Source: Nibrella saemangeumensis
GTDB taxonomy: Bacteria; Bacteroidota; Bacteroidia; Cytophagales; Spirosomataceae
Assembly: GCF_039541915.1 (NCBI RefSeq)
Contig: NZ_BAABHD010000029.1
Coordinates: 62,001 to 126,000, forward strand
DNA length: 64,000 nucleotides
Direction of reading: 5' to 3'
Shown here: one piece after another, positions 33,335-43,504 of the stretch
How the letters are laid out: each line of letters opens with the position of its first letter
How positions within the stretch are numbered: the first letter of the stretch is position 1
Made by a program: the position numbers and the translations under genes
Notes under the pieces: model-generated
Told to the model about the DNA's origin: nothing
The model's database searches: none
Seen by the model: the letters and a program-made list of their open reading frames with translations, nothing else

Positions 33335-34165
33335 TTACTGTGGAATGTACGTTAATGTTTGCGTAATGATGGTATCCCTTTCGGTGTTGGGAATCCTCAG
33401 CTTCAGTCGCAGATTCAGGGTAATCTGCCGGTCGCGGGGATTCCAGGCTCCATTCCCCTGAATAGTGTCACGCGGAGCTGCCAGATAATCGTTTCGCTGA
33501 GCGGGTATTGTCAGCGAATTGTCGCCGTTGTCGATAAACGTCAGCGTCGGCTTTTCGGCGTTGAGGTTGAAGAAGCCGAGGTTCCAGTTACCGACGCGGT
33601 ACTCCCGGCAGTCGACACTGGTAATTTCAATATCCCGCACCGTCACCGCCTGCTGCCCGACCCGACGTACACCAACATAGGAGCCACTCAGCAAGCAGTC
33701 ATCCTGGATGGTAAACTTAAGCTGTTTGCCAACAGGATTATTCTTGCCCAAACCAATCTGGAGGCTGGCAGGGGTCACCTCTGTAATGGTAAAAATGATG
33801 TCCTGCGACTCCAGAATGTTATTGGCATTATTGATCAGCTGAAGCTGTATCTCGCCAAAGCTCTGTTTGGCTGGTATCACCACGGTCCCTTTGGTACCCA
33901 GAATGGTGTAATCACGCCCTTCACGGGCATTACCGCCAACGGTGTACCGAACCGTAACCGGCTGATCCAACTGGGGACCGGCATTATGGACCCGGACCAC
34001 AATTGGGTTGCTATTGCTCTCCCGGTACACCACGGTAGAGTCGGTAAAGCGGACATGATAAGGTCCGGTAAACGTCCGGTCAATATCGGTCTCTTCGCAG
34101 GAGAAGATGCCCAGCCCAACCACCAGGGCCATGAACGCTCCCCCAATAAAATTATATCGCTTCAT
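33335..34165 (-). CDS. Calx-beta/DUF4843-like surface lipoprotein of the SusCD1 operon
   Basis: The start at 34165 (MKRYNFIGGAFMALVVGL) gives a lipoprotein signal ending GIFSC, 276 aa. Residues about 25-150 show the Calx-beta style repeat PVTVRYTVGGNAREGRDYTIL and GTVVIPAKQSFGEIQLQL, a beta-sandwich often used in surface binding. The second half (DDCLLSGSYVGVRRVG onward) is another beta-rich region. In many Bacteroidetes, SusC-SusD is followed by DUF4843-type and PKD-type lipoproteins and a protease, and the order here is the same kind. It may help capture substrate for the pair. The ligand is unknown. Confidence 0.65.
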   Translation of the reverse strand: MKRYNFIGGAFMALVVGLGIFSCEETDIDRTFTGPYHVRFTDSTVVYRESNSNPIVVRVHNAGPQLDQPVTVRYTVGGNAREGRDYTILGTKGTVVIPAKQSFGEIQLQLINNANNILESQDIIFTITEVTPASLQIGLGKNNPVGKQLKFTIQDDCLLSGSYVGVRRVGQQAVTVRDIEITSVDCREYRVGNWNLGFFNLNAEKPTLTFIDNGDNSLTIPAQRNDYLAAPRDTIQGNGAWNPRDRQITLNLRLKLRIPNTERDTIITQTLTYIPQ

Positions 34166-34198
34166 TCGTTGATTCGCCTTATGCATACAATAGCTTCA

Positions 34199-35554
34199 TT
34201 AATAACCTGGATTTTGATTGCCTTTCAGGGCCGGGTTACGCTGGATTTCACTCTGCGGCACCGGCCACAGTTCATAGCGGCTGTTCCAGTTCGGTGAAAA
34301 CGCCGTCATAACGGCCTGAGCTCTGCCCGTCCGGACCAGATCATACCAGCGATGCCCTTCAAAGGCCAGTTCATAAATCCGCTCCCGCTCAATAGCCGAC
34401 AGAATATCGGCCTGACTGCCGGACGTCAGTGCGGTCACACTGGCCCGGTTACGCAAAACGTTCAGGTCAGCCAAGGCACCGTTTGCCCCCGACAGGCGGC
34501 CCAACTGGGCGCGGGCTTCGGCCCGGATCAGGTACATCTCGGCCAGGCGGAAGAGCACAATATTGTTATTATCTTCATCGGCCGAGCCGTACTTACGAAC
34601 TGTCCAGCCATTGTCACTGCCTTTCAGTTGCTGCGAATTAAAGGTTATGGTTGACCGCCGGGTGCCAGCTTCGGGCGAGATCAGCGCCACTACCACCTGG
34701 TTCGACGGAATTACCTCCCGCCGACCGACCAGGATGTTGTTCAGCCCGAAAGTACTGGTACCAGGATCGTCGGAAACGGTATATCCAACCTCCAGAATCG
34801 ATTCATCCGTAAAATCCGCAGTTACGATTGTCTGGTAGTCAGACTCCAGCGTATACGCTTTGGAATCAATAACCTGCGTGGCGAACTGCTCGGCCTGCGC
34901 CCAGTTTTTCTGGTACAGGTAGTAGCGGGCCAAAGCCGCCCTTACTACGTTTTTTGACACATAGGCCGCTGAAGCTGCCTCATCGGGCGCATCGGCTAAA
35001 GCTGCCTGATAGTCTTCCAGCGCAAAGGCCAGAATTTCGGCTTTGGGAGTCCGTCCAATATTCCGGTTAGCCGTTTGATCTGTATTGGTCACTTTCGGAA
35101 CAGCGCCATAGGTATGGGCACCGACAAAATACGCAAACCCGCGCATAAACCGGGCCTCGGCCAGCACCTGCCGCCGGGTTTGATCCCGCACGCCCGACAC
35201 TTCCGGCAGGCGCTCAATGATGAAGTTTGCCACGTAAATGGTTCGGTACATAGCGCTCCAGAGCGCGCTTACGGCACCGTTAGCTGCGGTTATCTGCTTG
35301 GTACCCAGTTCGCGGTAATCGGTGAACGTACCATTGTGCTGAATATAGTCGGCGGTAAAATCGCCGGCAATAATCATGGGAGCCGCCATACCCCGCAGGG
35401 AACTATAAAGGCCGATGCGAACCGTTTCAACATCGGCAGGCTCGTTCAGGGCCAGCTGGTCGACCAGCAGGTCAACCGGCTGCGGCTCCAGTACCTCCCG
35501 GCACGAGACCAGGGTAATCAGGGTAAGCAATATCAGTTTTGTGTATCGTTTCAT
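34199..35554 (-). CDS. RagB/SusD-family outer-membrane lipoprotein 1
   Basis: The ATG at 35554 (MKRYTKLILLTLITLVSC) gives a lipoprotein signal with Cys18; the mature protein is surface-exposed. The TPR-like helical SusD fold is supported by LAEARFMRGFAYFVGAHTYG, ARYYLYQKNWAQAEQFATQV, YLIRAEARAQLGRLSGANG and the C-terminal RWYDLVRTGRAQAV and LWPVPQSEIQRNP. It pairs with SusC1 (57 bp downstream of its stop) and forms the lid over the TonB-dependent barrel. No cellulose, starch or other specific binding motif can be read. Its neighbours suggest peptide or protein cargo, by inference only. Confidence 0.92.
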   Translation of the reverse strand: MKRYTKLILLTLITLVSCREVLEPQPVDLLVDQLALNEPADVETVRIGLYSSLRGMAAPMIIAGDFTADYIQHNGTFTDYRELGTKQITAANGAVSALWSAMYRTIYVANFIIERLPEVSGVRDQTRRQVLAEARFMRGFAYFVGAHTYGAVPKVTNTDQTANRNIGRTPKAEILAFALEDYQAALADAPDEAASAAYVSKNVVRAALARYYLYQKNWAQAEQFATQVIDSKAYTLESDYQTIVTADFTDESILEVGYTVSDDPGTSTFGLNNILVGRREVIPSNQVVVALISPEAGTRRSTITFNSQQLKGSDNGWTVRKYGSADEDNNNIVLFRLAEMYLIRAEARAQLGRLSGANGALADLNVLRNRASVTALTSGSQADILSAIERERIYELAFEGHRWYDLVRTGRAQAVMTAFSPNWNSRYELWPVPQSEIQRNPALKGNQNPGY

Positions 35555-35611
35555 CAGATCAGATTTGGCCCGACCAGGCAGAGCCGGAGCCATGCATGTT
35601 GATAATAGAAC

Positions 35612-38600
35612 TTAAAAAGAAACCGTCAGACCCACCATTGCCGTTCTGATTTGCGGGAAGGTGAAAAAGTCAATACCCTGAGCCGCCGTCGACCCGTCGA
35701 GTGTACTAACTTCCGGATCAGATCCGGTGTAGCGCGTCAGGGTCCATAGATTGGTCCCGGACACAAAGATGCGCGCGCTGCTGGCTTTTACCCGGCTTAC
35801 CCACCGCTTGTCGAGGTTATAGCCGAAGGTCAGGTTTTTGAGCCGCAGGTACGAACCGTCTTCCAGAAAGCGGCTGCTGTGGTAGTTGTTGTAGGTATTC
35901 TGGTACACATACCGGGGCACACTGGTAATATCTCCTGGTTTCTGCCAGCGCTGCATAGCCTTACGGGTCTGATTGCTCTCCAGATCGGCTCCGTTGTTGA
36001 TAAACGAGGTATTCGACATATTCAGCACCTTGTTGCCGTAGGAGAACTGGAAGAACACGCTCAGGTCGAATCCTTTCCAGGTAATGCGATTGGTGAGGCC
36101 CCCAAACAGCTTAGGCTGAGCCGTTCCGATTATCTGCGCATCATCCGGCGAAATACGGCCGTCGTCGTTCTTGTCTTCGTAAATGGCATCGCCGGTGGCA
36201 GGGTCTACTCCCAGGAACTTAAGCCCCCAGAAAGTACCCAGCGGCTGGCCAGGCACGATGACGTTTGTACCCGTTACGCCATTGGCCGTATAGCCCCGGA
36301 ATAAGGGTTCTTCACTGGCCAGTTCCTCTACCCGGTTGATGTTTCTGGAGAGGTTCAGGTCGGTATTCCACCGGATAACCCGATCGATATTCACCGTAGA
36401 AATCGTCAGTTCCATTCCTTTGTTCGACACGCTGCCGATGTTCCCCTGTACAGACCCGAAACCGGTTGTTACCGGAATGGGCTCGGCAAACAGCAGGTTA
36501 TCGGTCAGGTTGCTGTAGGCATCGAACGTGACGTTCAGCCGGCCGTTGAAGAACGACGCATCCAGACCGATGTTGGCTTCGCGCGTACGCTCCCATTGCA
36601 GGGTTGCGTTTGCCAGGGCGGCTGGTCCGGTTCCGGAGGCTCCGCTGTAGGTGACGGCGGCCCAGGTACCCAGGAACTGAAAATCGCCGATGCGCTCATT
36701 TCCGGTATAGCCAAAACTGGTTCGCAGTTTCAGGTCGTTCAGGAACCGGAACCGCTCCATAAACTTCTCACCCGAAATACGCCAGGCCAGCGAAGCAGAG
36801 GGAAAAAAACCAAAACGCCGGCTTCGGCCAAAGCGGGACGAACCATCATAACGGGCTGTAATCGTGGCCAGGTAGCGCTCGTCATAATCGTACCGGATTT
36901 CGCCAAATGTCGACAGCAGGCCACTATTCAGCCGGGCGGAACTCCCGTTATCGACAATACCAGCCGATGTAATGTACGTAAAGTCATCGCTGGGAAACAA
37001 CCGTCCCTGCAGGTTACCGCTTACCTGGGTCCGCTGCAGCACTTCCAGGCCCAGCATGCCGTTCAGGCGGTGCTTACCAGCCAGGATCGTGTTGTAGGTA
37101 AGGGTATTACTATTGATAAACGTGGAGAGATTCTGGTTGATGAACACGCCGTATCCCTTACCCCCCACACTGGGCAGGAAACCACCGATGGCCGTTGAGG
37201 ACGGCTCGAAGTTGTCTTCCGTTACGTTGTTGTAGTCGATGCTGACTTTAGACCGCAGCCGGAGGTTTTGAATGAATTCGTACTCGGCATACAAGCCGCC
37301 GAGTATCTTCACCGAGTAGGTATCGAACCGGGGCAGTACAGCCTGCGCGACGGGGTTGAAGTTGGGGAAACCCGGGTAGTTGGCATCGTTAGGGGCATAC
37401 AGCTTACCCTGTTCGTTGTAAGGCGAATAATACGGCAGGCTTTTAACCGCAGCCGAGTAAACCCCATCGAGGAAATTATCGCCTTTAACACGCTTGTTTT
37501 TGGCCCTGGCCAGTGTCAGGTTGGTACCGAACGACAGCTGCGACGTAGCCTTATGGTCGAGGTTCAGCGAACCGGTATACCGGGTAAATCGGTTGTTAAG
37601 CTGCACCCCTTCTTCATCGCGGAAGTTACCGCTGAGGTAAAACCGGGTTCGCTCATTTCCACCGGTGGCGGAGACCTGATACTGCTGATAAACACCCTTT
37701 CGCAGAATGGCGTCTACCCAATCGGTATTGATGCCGTCGGTAATGCCTTTAATCAGACCAAGCCTGTCGGGGTTTTCACCCGCATTGATAACGGCCTCCC
37801 GCTGCAGTTCCAGCAGTTCTGCTGAATTCAGCAGGTCGGGGCGTTTCACTACGTCGGTCAGCCCGCGCTGTGCTTCAGCCGTAAACGTTGTTTTCTGGTT
37901 GGTTTTACCGCGTTTGGTCGTCACCAGGACCACCCCGTTGGCCGCCCGTGATCCGTAGATGGCCTTCGCGGAAGCATCTTTCAGAATCTGGATGGATTCT
38001 ATATCGTTGGGGTTGATGAGCGAGAAAGCATTATCGCTCTGTCCGCCGAAATCCCGGCCCGACAAGGCACCGTCCTCCACGGGAACGCCGTCGACAATAA
38101 ATAGCGGACGGTTACTGGCCGAAATGGAGGTATTCCCGCGCACCCGAACCGTAATGCCCCCACCGGGCGTTCCCGACGACTGGGTTACCTGCACCCCGGC
38201 GGCCTGCCCCTGCAGAGCCTGATCGAAACTGGCAATGGGTATTTCTTTGAAACGTTCGCTGCTGACGGAGGCAATGGAACCGGTAATGTCTTTTTTCTGG
38301 GCTGTATTGTAGCCGGTAACCACCACTTGAGCCAGTTCGTTGACAGCCTCCTGCATCTGGAGATTAATGGTTGTGCGGTTGCCGACAGTTATCTCCTGCG
38401 GCACCAGACCAATGGAGGTAAAGAGCAGCACGGCATTATCGCCCGGTACGGTTATGGTGTAGTTTCCGTCGGCATCGGTGCTGACGCCCTGGGTCGTCCC
38501 GCGCACTACCACGTTGACCCCTGGTATCGACGAGCCATCCTGGGCCGATGTAACCCGGCCGGAAATCCGTCGGCCCTGAGCCAGCAGCTGGCCTGGCAGA

Positions 38601-38650
38601 ATCAGCAACAGCAATAAAATACCTAAAATTTTCGGGTAATAGTTGTTCAT
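35612..38650 (-). CDS. SusC/RagA TonB-dependent outer-membrane transporter 1
   Basis: The 1012-aa transporter has a Sec signal (1-24), a carboxypeptidase-regulatory-like domain (RISGRVTSAQDGSSIPGVNV, about 27-110), a TonB-box region (VVVTGYN), a plug domain (VQVTQSSGTPGGGITVRVRG; ESIQILKDASAKAIYGSRAA) and a 22-strand-type beta barrel ending AMVGLTVSF. It takes up bulky nutrients in partnership with SusD1 in an energised pump driven by TonB-ExbBD. It starts a new transcript after the terminator at 38776. An STN domain is absent, so it is not itself a sigma-regulator. Confidence 0.95.
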   Translation of the reverse strand: MNNYYPKILGILLLLLILPGQLLAQGRRISGRVTSAQDGSSIPGVNVVVRGTTQGVSTDADGNYTITVPGDNAVLLFTSIGLVPQEITVGNRTTINLQMQEAVNELAQVVVTGYNTAQKKDITGSIASVSSERFKEIPIASFDQALQGQAAGVQVTQSSGTPGGGITVRVRGNTSISASNRPLFIVDGVPVEDGALSGRDFGGQSDNAFSLINPNDIESIQILKDASAKAIYGSRAANGVVLVTTKRGKTNQKTTFTAEAQRGLTDVVKRPDLLNSAELLELQREAVINAGENPDRLGLIKGITDGINTDWVDAILRKGVYQQYQVSATGGNERTRFYLSGNFRDEEGVQLNNRFTRYTGSLNLDHKATSQLSFGTNLTLARAKNKRVKGDNFLDGVYSAAVKSLPYYSPYNEQGKLYAPNDANYPGFPNFNPVAQAVLPRFDTYSVKILGGLYAEYEFIQNLRLRSKVSIDYNNVTEDNFEPSSTAIGGFLPSVGGKGYGVFINQNLSTFINSNTLTYNTILAGKHRLNGMLGLEVLQRTQVSGNLQGRLFPSDDFTYITSAGIVDNGSSARLNSGLLSTFGEIRYDYDERYLATITARYDGSSRFGRSRRFGFFPSASLAWRISGEKFMERFRFLNDLKLRTSFGYTGNERIGDFQFLGTWAAVTYSGASGTGPAALANATLQWERTREANIGLDASFFNGRLNVTFDAYSNLTDNLLFAEPIPVTTGFGSVQGNIGSVSNKGMELTISTVNIDRVIRWNTDLNLSRNINRVEELASEEPLFRGYTANGVTGTNVIVPGQPLGTFWGLKFLGVDPATGDAIYEDKNDDGRISPDDAQIIGTAQPKLFGGLTNRITWKGFDLSVFFQFSYGNKVLNMSNTSFINNGADLESNQTRKAMQRWQKPGDITSVPRYVYQNTYNNYHSSRFLEDGSYLRLKNLTFGYNLDKRWVSRVKASSARIFVSGTNLWTLTRYTGSDPEVSTLDGSTAAQGIDFFTFPQIRTAMVGLTVSF

Positions 38651-38775
38651 GCAAACGGTCGAAATAGGTAGGTAATCTGGTAAAGAATGCTATAAAAACC
38701 GGAAAATAACGCATTCTCCAGTATAAACTTATTATGGTAAGTAATAAACGAAAAAAACTATCTCAAATCATATAC

Positions 38776-38810
38776 AAAAGGCACCTGATTTTTTACGTCA
38801 GGTGCCTTTT
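38776..38810 (-). terminator. Intrinsic terminator between SusCD units 2 and 1
   Basis: A 13-bp perfect stem AAAAGGCACCTGA (38776-38788) / TCAGGTGCCTTTT (38798-38810) has T-rich ends on both strands. It is 22 bp after the SusD2 stop and splits the array into separate units. Confidence 0.82.
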
Positions 38811-38831
38811 GGTCAATAGGTCTTCCATTAA

Positions 38832-40232
38832 TTAATACCCTGGGTTCTGCACCAGCAGGTTGTTGGCATCTATTTCCCGCTTCGGAATTGGCATCACCAG
38901 TTTAGGATCGTTCCAGGCCAGCGTTCCAACGCTCTGGCGGGTCCGCTTGATGTCGTGGATACGGAGGCCTTCAAAAGCCAGCTCCAGCACCCGCTCTCTC
39001 AGTACGTCCTCAACCGTTGGGCTACTAATGGGAGCTACCCCAGCCCGTAGTCGGACAGCATTCAGGTCGGCTGCCGGCGTGGCCCCGACCGCGCTACCCA
39101 AACGAAGGTTAGCTTCAGCCCGGATCAGCAACATCTCAGCCAGGCGAATAACAGGAATATTCGTGCCAAAATCACTCCACTTACCGGTATAATAGCGCGT
39201 TCCGTTCCCTTTCACACCAATGTAGAACAACTCCGTACGGCGAGCATCGTTCGGAGCGTATTGTTCAACAAACGAATTGAGGACCTGCACATCACCGCGC
39301 CCTACGGCTGAACCATTGGCCGGAATACTGGCGTAAAAGGTAGTAAGCCCGTCGTTGGAGGTACCCGGGTTGTTCTGCGTATTCTGCTGAATCTCAAAAA
39401 TACTTTCGGCGGTATTTTTGCTCCGGAACGAGTTGGTGACGTTTTCATTCAGGCGAAACTTACCAGATTCAATCACCTGATTAGCGGCCGCCAGCGCCTT
39501 CGCATAGTCGGCCTGCTGAAGATACACGCGCGCCAGAAAGCCCAATGCCGAATACTTATCTGCCCGGAGCCCATTGTCCTCAGGTAACATTGTCGATGCC
39601 TTTTGCAGATCATCGAGTACCTGGTTATATACTTCGGCTACTGTATTCCGGGCCTGGGTTTCTGCCGCCTGCGCCTGGGTTTGCGTGGCCCGAAGCACGA
39701 TAGGAACGCCCAACTGGTTATTCGCAGCGGTAGCGCCATAAGGCAGGGCAAACAAGCGCACTAACTCAAAATACATAATGCCTCGCAGGAAACGGGCTTC
39801 TCCTTCAAACGCTTTTTTCTGATCTGCATTCTGTACTTTGTCTAGCGACTCCAGTACGCTGTTGGCAATGTTGATAACCTGATAAGCGGTAATCCATGTT
39901 CTTTGCGATTCTGAGTTAGTTGCCAGCATCTGCTTGGTGGTTATCTCCCGGTATCCCTGAAAGGTACCCCTCCAGGCAACGTAGTTTTCGGAAGCCAGCA
40001 GCTCAGGTAAGAGGTTCAGGTTAGTACCGTAAAGTTCAGCATCGGCCAGACCGCCACCGAGCAAGCCGGCATTGACGCCGTATGCCCCAATCAGGGCACT
40101 CTGTATATCCTGAGCTGACGATAACGCCGTTGCCGCGTCAATTGACTGTTGGGGATTGAGATTCAACCGGTCATCGCAGGCAGAAAACCCGATTCCCAAT
40201 GTCAGGCTTATGAATAATATGGTTTTTTTCAT
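38832..40232 (-). CDS. RagB/SusD-family outer-membrane lipoprotein 2
   Basis: The 466-aa lipoprotein has signal MKKTILFISLTLGIGFSAC with Cys19. SusD features: EGEARFLRGIMYFELVRLFA, GFLARVYLQQADYAKALAAA, RLAEMLLIRAEANLRLG and the C-terminal FEGLRIHDIKRTRQSVGTL. It partners SusC2 encoded 76 bp upstream. Several Gln/Ala-rich stretches (TQTQAQAAETQARN) are loops seen in SusD relatives. Substrate unknown; no enzyme gene follows in its unit. Confidence 0.92.
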   Translation of the reverse strand: MKKTILFISLTLGIGFSACDDRLNLNPQQSIDAATALSSAQDIQSALIGAYGVNAGLLGGGLADAELYGTNLNLLPELLASENYVAWRGTFQGYREITTKQMLATNSESQRTWITAYQVINIANSVLESLDKVQNADQKKAFEGEARFLRGIMYFELVRLFALPYGATAANNQLGVPIVLRATQTQAQAAETQARNTVAEVYNQVLDDLQKASTMLPEDNGLRADKYSALGFLARVYLQQADYAKALAAANQVIESGKFRLNENVTNSFRSKNTAESIFEIQQNTQNNPGTSNDGLTTFYASIPANGSAVGRGDVQVLNSFVEQYAPNDARRTELFYIGVKGNGTRYYTGKWSDFGTNIPVIRLAEMLLIRAEANLRLGSAVGATPAADLNAVRLRAGVAPISSPTVEDVLRERVLELAFEGLRIHDIKRTRQSVGTLAWNDPKLVMPIPKREIDANNLLVQNPGY

Positions 40233-40308
40233 TGTAGAAATGAATGAAATAGCATTAATAGTTTGTAGGCATCCGGCAAGGATTAACAGGCTGCCAGATG
40301 CGTTTTCT

Positions 40309-43300
40309 TTAGAATCCTAAGTTAACCCCAACCGTGATGGTCCGGGCCTGAGGTGGCGTATAGAAGTCATGACCCAGGGCAATGTTGGTAAGCTGGTTGG
40401 TAGCGCCCAGGTAACCCGTGTTGACCTCAGGATCGTAGCCGTCATACTTTGTAAACGTGAGCAGGTTTAAGCCGGTCACATAGACGCGGGCCGACTGCAC
40501 GAATACTTTACGCAACAGCTGGCTTGGGATATTGTACCCCAAACTGGCTGTTTTCAGCCGCAGAAAGGAGCCATCCTGCACCCAGCGCGATGAAACGCCG
40601 GTTCCATTACCGCCGTACAGTATTGCTTTGGGGACATCGGTAATATCACCCGGCTTCTGCCAGCGCCGAAGCTGATCTCTGGTCTGGTTATCGTAGTAGT
40701 CACCGTTCACCGACTGAAATACCCCGGCCGTATTATAAATGTCGTTGCCGTACACAAACTGGAACAGGAAGCTCAAATCAAATCCTTTATAGGAAAAGTT
40801 GTTGCTCAATCCTCCCGTAAAGTCCGGATTCGGATTACCAACAAATAATTCAGGAGCGGAAGCATAATCGGCAGTAGGTTCGCCATTGACACCTTCATAT
40901 AGCGCATTGCCGTTTTGCGGATCAACACCTAAATATTTCTTACCGTAGAAAATAGCTAAGGGCTGGCCCTCCGTAACATAGCTCAGGAAACGGGAACTGG
41001 CCCGGATTGGCGCTACATTCAGCTTCGTAATCCGGTTTCTATTAAAGGCAATATTGAAGTTGGTCGACCACCGGAAGGCATTCACAAAATTCTGAGTGGT
41101 GATACTAAATTCAAGGCCCCGGTTGCGCAGGCTACCGATGTTCTTGGCAATAGACGTAAACCCGTTGGTAGCCGGTTGCGGCACATTCAGCAACAGATCT
41201 TCCGTAGTTTTGTCGTAGACATCGATCTGTCCATTGATGCGGTTATTCAGCACACCAAATTCCAACCCTAGATCCAACTGCTTGGACCGCTCCCAGCGGA
41301 GTTCGGTATTGGCCACTTGCGTCGGCCGGATACCTACCTGCTCGGCGTACGGAATGGCTGAGTACAAACCACGTGAAGCAAAGTTATCAATCTCCGAGTT
41401 TCCGGTTACCCCGTAGCTGGCACGCAGTTTCAGCAGACTGACTGCGGGAACCGCGTTTTTGATAAAGTCCTCATCGCTTAATATCCAGCCGACAGATACT
41501 GAAGGGAAAATACCGTACCGGTTATCAACCCCAAAACGGGATGAGCCATCGATCCGGCCTGTTAAGCCAAACAGGTAACGATCCCGAAACTTATAGTTTA
41601 CCCGCGCCAGGTACGACACAATGCTGTATCCGGTCTCGGTTGAGTTGGCATCTGTTTTCTGACTGGCACTAGCCAGCTTCTGGAACTGGTCGGTCGGGAA
41701 ATTCCGGGCCGTAGCCGAAACGGCCGATACCGTTTGCTCCTGGTAGGTAAGACCAGCCAGGGCGTCCAGGCTATGCTCAGCGCCGAAATTTTTCGAATAC
41801 GACAGCGTGTTGTTGGTTGTCCAGTTGTTGGAGCGAGTCTGTGCCTGGTAGCCTTCCCCGTTTGGTGCCCCATCTTCGGTCAGACGTCCCTGATAAGTTT
41901 CTTCCTGCAGGTTCAGAATATCAAACCCGTATTCGCTCCGGAATGTCAGCCCCGGCAGCAGTTGATAGGACCCGAAAAGACTACCGAACGTGCGGTACGT
42001 TCTGGCGTAATTATTGGCATTGTTCGATTCAACCAGGTTGTTATAATACAATGTCTGGCGGTTATAGCCGGTCGGATCATTGGCATCAAAAATCGGCTGA
42101 ATCGGCGGCAACGCGTTCAACTGCACCGGATTAGAGAATGCATTGTCGCCGGGCACTTTGCGGTTGTTGGTTCGCGCAAAAGCCAGACTGGTTCCGATGC
42201 TGAACTTGTTGGTGATGTTGTGATCCAGATTTAACCGGATGTTGTTTCGGTTAAATTTATTGTTGATAATGATACCGACCTGCTGGTTTGTTGATCCGGC
42301 CAGGTTAAAGCGGGTTTTTTCATTACCCCCATTGATATTGAAGTTAGCCTGATTGACCGAGCCTTGTTGAAAAGCAGCATCCGCCCAGTTGCTGTTAACT
42401 CCTGAATTCGGATCAAGTCCATAGCCAGGAAAACCATCACCAGGATCATCCAGCTCAATACCGGCGTTGGTAATCGCTTCCGAAAATAATTCTACGTACT
42501 CAGGCCCGTTCAGGAACTGACGCAGGCGGGTCGGCTTACTAAAACCGGTATAATAACCAACCTGTACATTGGTACGGCCGGCCTTGCCACGCTTGGTAGT
42601 GATCAGAACAACTCCATTGGAGGCCCGTGACCCGTAAATAGCCGCAGCGGATGCATCCTTCAGGATCTCGATCGACTCAATATCGTTCGGATCAATATCC
42701 GACAATGGACTAATTTTCTCGTTGTCAGTCGTATTCAGATCCTGCGATGTTATCGGAATGCCATCTAAAACATACAAGGGCTCATTGCTGGCCGAAATAG
42801 ACGCGGCACCCCGAACCCGAATTTGTAAAGCCGCCCCTAACTTACCACTTCCCTGGGTGATTTGAACCCCCGGCGTACGCCCCTGCAAGGCGGTCTCAAA
42901 AGTAGTCACCGGCAAACGCGCAATCTCGTCGCCTTTGATGGTCACCTGTGATCCGGTCAGATCCCGGCGCTGCTGCGTACCATAACCTACCACCACCACC
43001 TCATTCAGGGACCGGGTGTCATTAGCTAACTTCACATCTACGGTAGTCCGGTTTCCAATGGAAACTTCCTGCGTTACCGCACCAATAAAACTAAATATCA
43101 GAGTTCCACCGGCGGATGGCACATTGATCGTATAATTACCGCTTGCATCTGACTGCGTGCCTCTGTTAGTGCCTTTTAGTTGGATGTTCACGCCCGGCAC
43201 TGCGGTACCGTCTTCGGCGTTTGTGACCTTACCCGTCACCCGGCGATCCTGGGCCATAGCAGCCTGTACAAGCACTGCCAGTATACCCACCAAGAGTAAT

Positions 43301-43314
43301 AGAGTTTTCCTCAT
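40309..43314 (-). CDS. SusC/RagA TonB-dependent outer-membrane transporter 2
   Basis: The start is placed at the ATG at 43314 (MRKTLLLLVGILAVLVQAAM), where a proper signal peptide begins; the longer frame adds 11 residues before it. The 1001-aa protein has a carboxypeptidase-regulatory-like domain (RVTGKVTNAEDGTAVPGVNI), TonB-box region (NEVVVVGYGTQQ), plug (QIRVRGAASISASNEPLYVL; EILKDASAAAIYGSRASNGV) and the barrel ending TITVGVNLGF. It works with SusD2 as a TonB-driven uptake pump. Its plug is closest to the common RagA-like pattern, but specificity cannot be deduced. The preceding unit ends at the hairpin at 43450. Confidence 0.94.
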   Translation of the reverse strand: MRKTLLLLVGILAVLVQAAMAQDRRVTGKVTNAEDGTAVPGVNIQLKGTNRGTQSDASGNYTINVPSAGGTLIFSFIGAVTQEVSIGNRTTVDVKLANDTRSLNEVVVVGYGTQQRRDLTGSQVTIKGDEIARLPVTTFETALQGRTPGVQITQGSGKLGAALQIRVRGAASISASNEPLYVLDGIPITSQDLNTTDNEKISPLSDIDPNDIESIEILKDASAAAIYGSRASNGVVLITTKRGKAGRTNVQVGYYTGFSKPTRLRQFLNGPEYVELFSEAITNAGIELDDPGDGFPGYGLDPNSGVNSNWADAAFQQGSVNQANFNINGGNEKTRFNLAGSTNQQVGIIINNKFNRNNIRLNLDHNITNKFSIGTSLAFARTNNRKVPGDNAFSNPVQLNALPPIQPIFDANDPTGYNRQTLYYNNLVESNNANNYARTYRTFGSLFGSYQLLPGLTFRSEYGFDILNLQEETYQGRLTEDGAPNGEGYQAQTRSNNWTTNNTLSYSKNFGAEHSLDALAGLTYQEQTVSAVSATARNFPTDQFQKLASASQKTDANSTETGYSIVSYLARVNYKFRDRYLFGLTGRIDGSSRFGVDNRYGIFPSVSVGWILSDEDFIKNAVPAVSLLKLRASYGVTGNSEIDNFASRGLYSAIPYAEQVGIRPTQVANTELRWERSKQLDLGLEFGVLNNRINGQIDVYDKTTEDLLLNVPQPATNGFTSIAKNIGSLRNRGLEFSITTQNFVNAFRWSTNFNIAFNRNRITKLNVAPIRASSRFLSYVTEGQPLAIFYGKKYLGVDPQNGNALYEGVNGEPTADYASAPELFVGNPNPDFTGGLSNNFSYKGFDLSFLFQFVYGNDIYNTAGVFQSVNGDYYDNQTRDQLRRWQKPGDITDVPKAILYGGNGTGVSSRWVQDGSFLRLKTASLGYNIPSQLLRKVFVQSARVYVTGLNLLTFTKYDGYDPEVNTGYLGATNQLTNIALGHDFYTPPQARTITVGVNLGF

Positions 43315-43449
43315 AGACTGTGTTTTTAATTTGTTTCTAACGCGCAATGTAATAAATAACCCAGTAACAGATTAATTGAAGCGGTCATAAAAATAGACTT
43401 TTATAAAAATGCCAGGCATTTACAAAGTCGCAGAACGACCCCATTAAAG

Positions 43450-43490
43450 ACAGAGCCCAGACAAAAACGTTGCCTGGGCTCTGTACTTTT
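43450..43490. terminator. Hairpin terminator between SusCD units 3 and 2
   Basis: An 11-bp stem ACAGAGCCCAG (43450-43460) / CTGGGCTCTGT (43474-43484) lies 20 bp after the SusD3 stop. The T-rich side is better on the plus strand, while the minus side has CTTTAAT, so termination for the minus-strand unit is moderate. Confidence 0.65.
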
Positions 43491-43504
43491 TTATTTATTT
43501 TTTT

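Noticed and set aside
36596..37198. 200-aa plus-strand frame inside susC1
   Set aside because: It is antisense to an intact TonB-dependent transporter and has no recognisable motif.
43450..43484. Possible attenuator of unit 2
   Set aside because: It lies directly behind the SusD3 stop and before the next promoter region, so an end-of-unit hairpin is the simpler reading.
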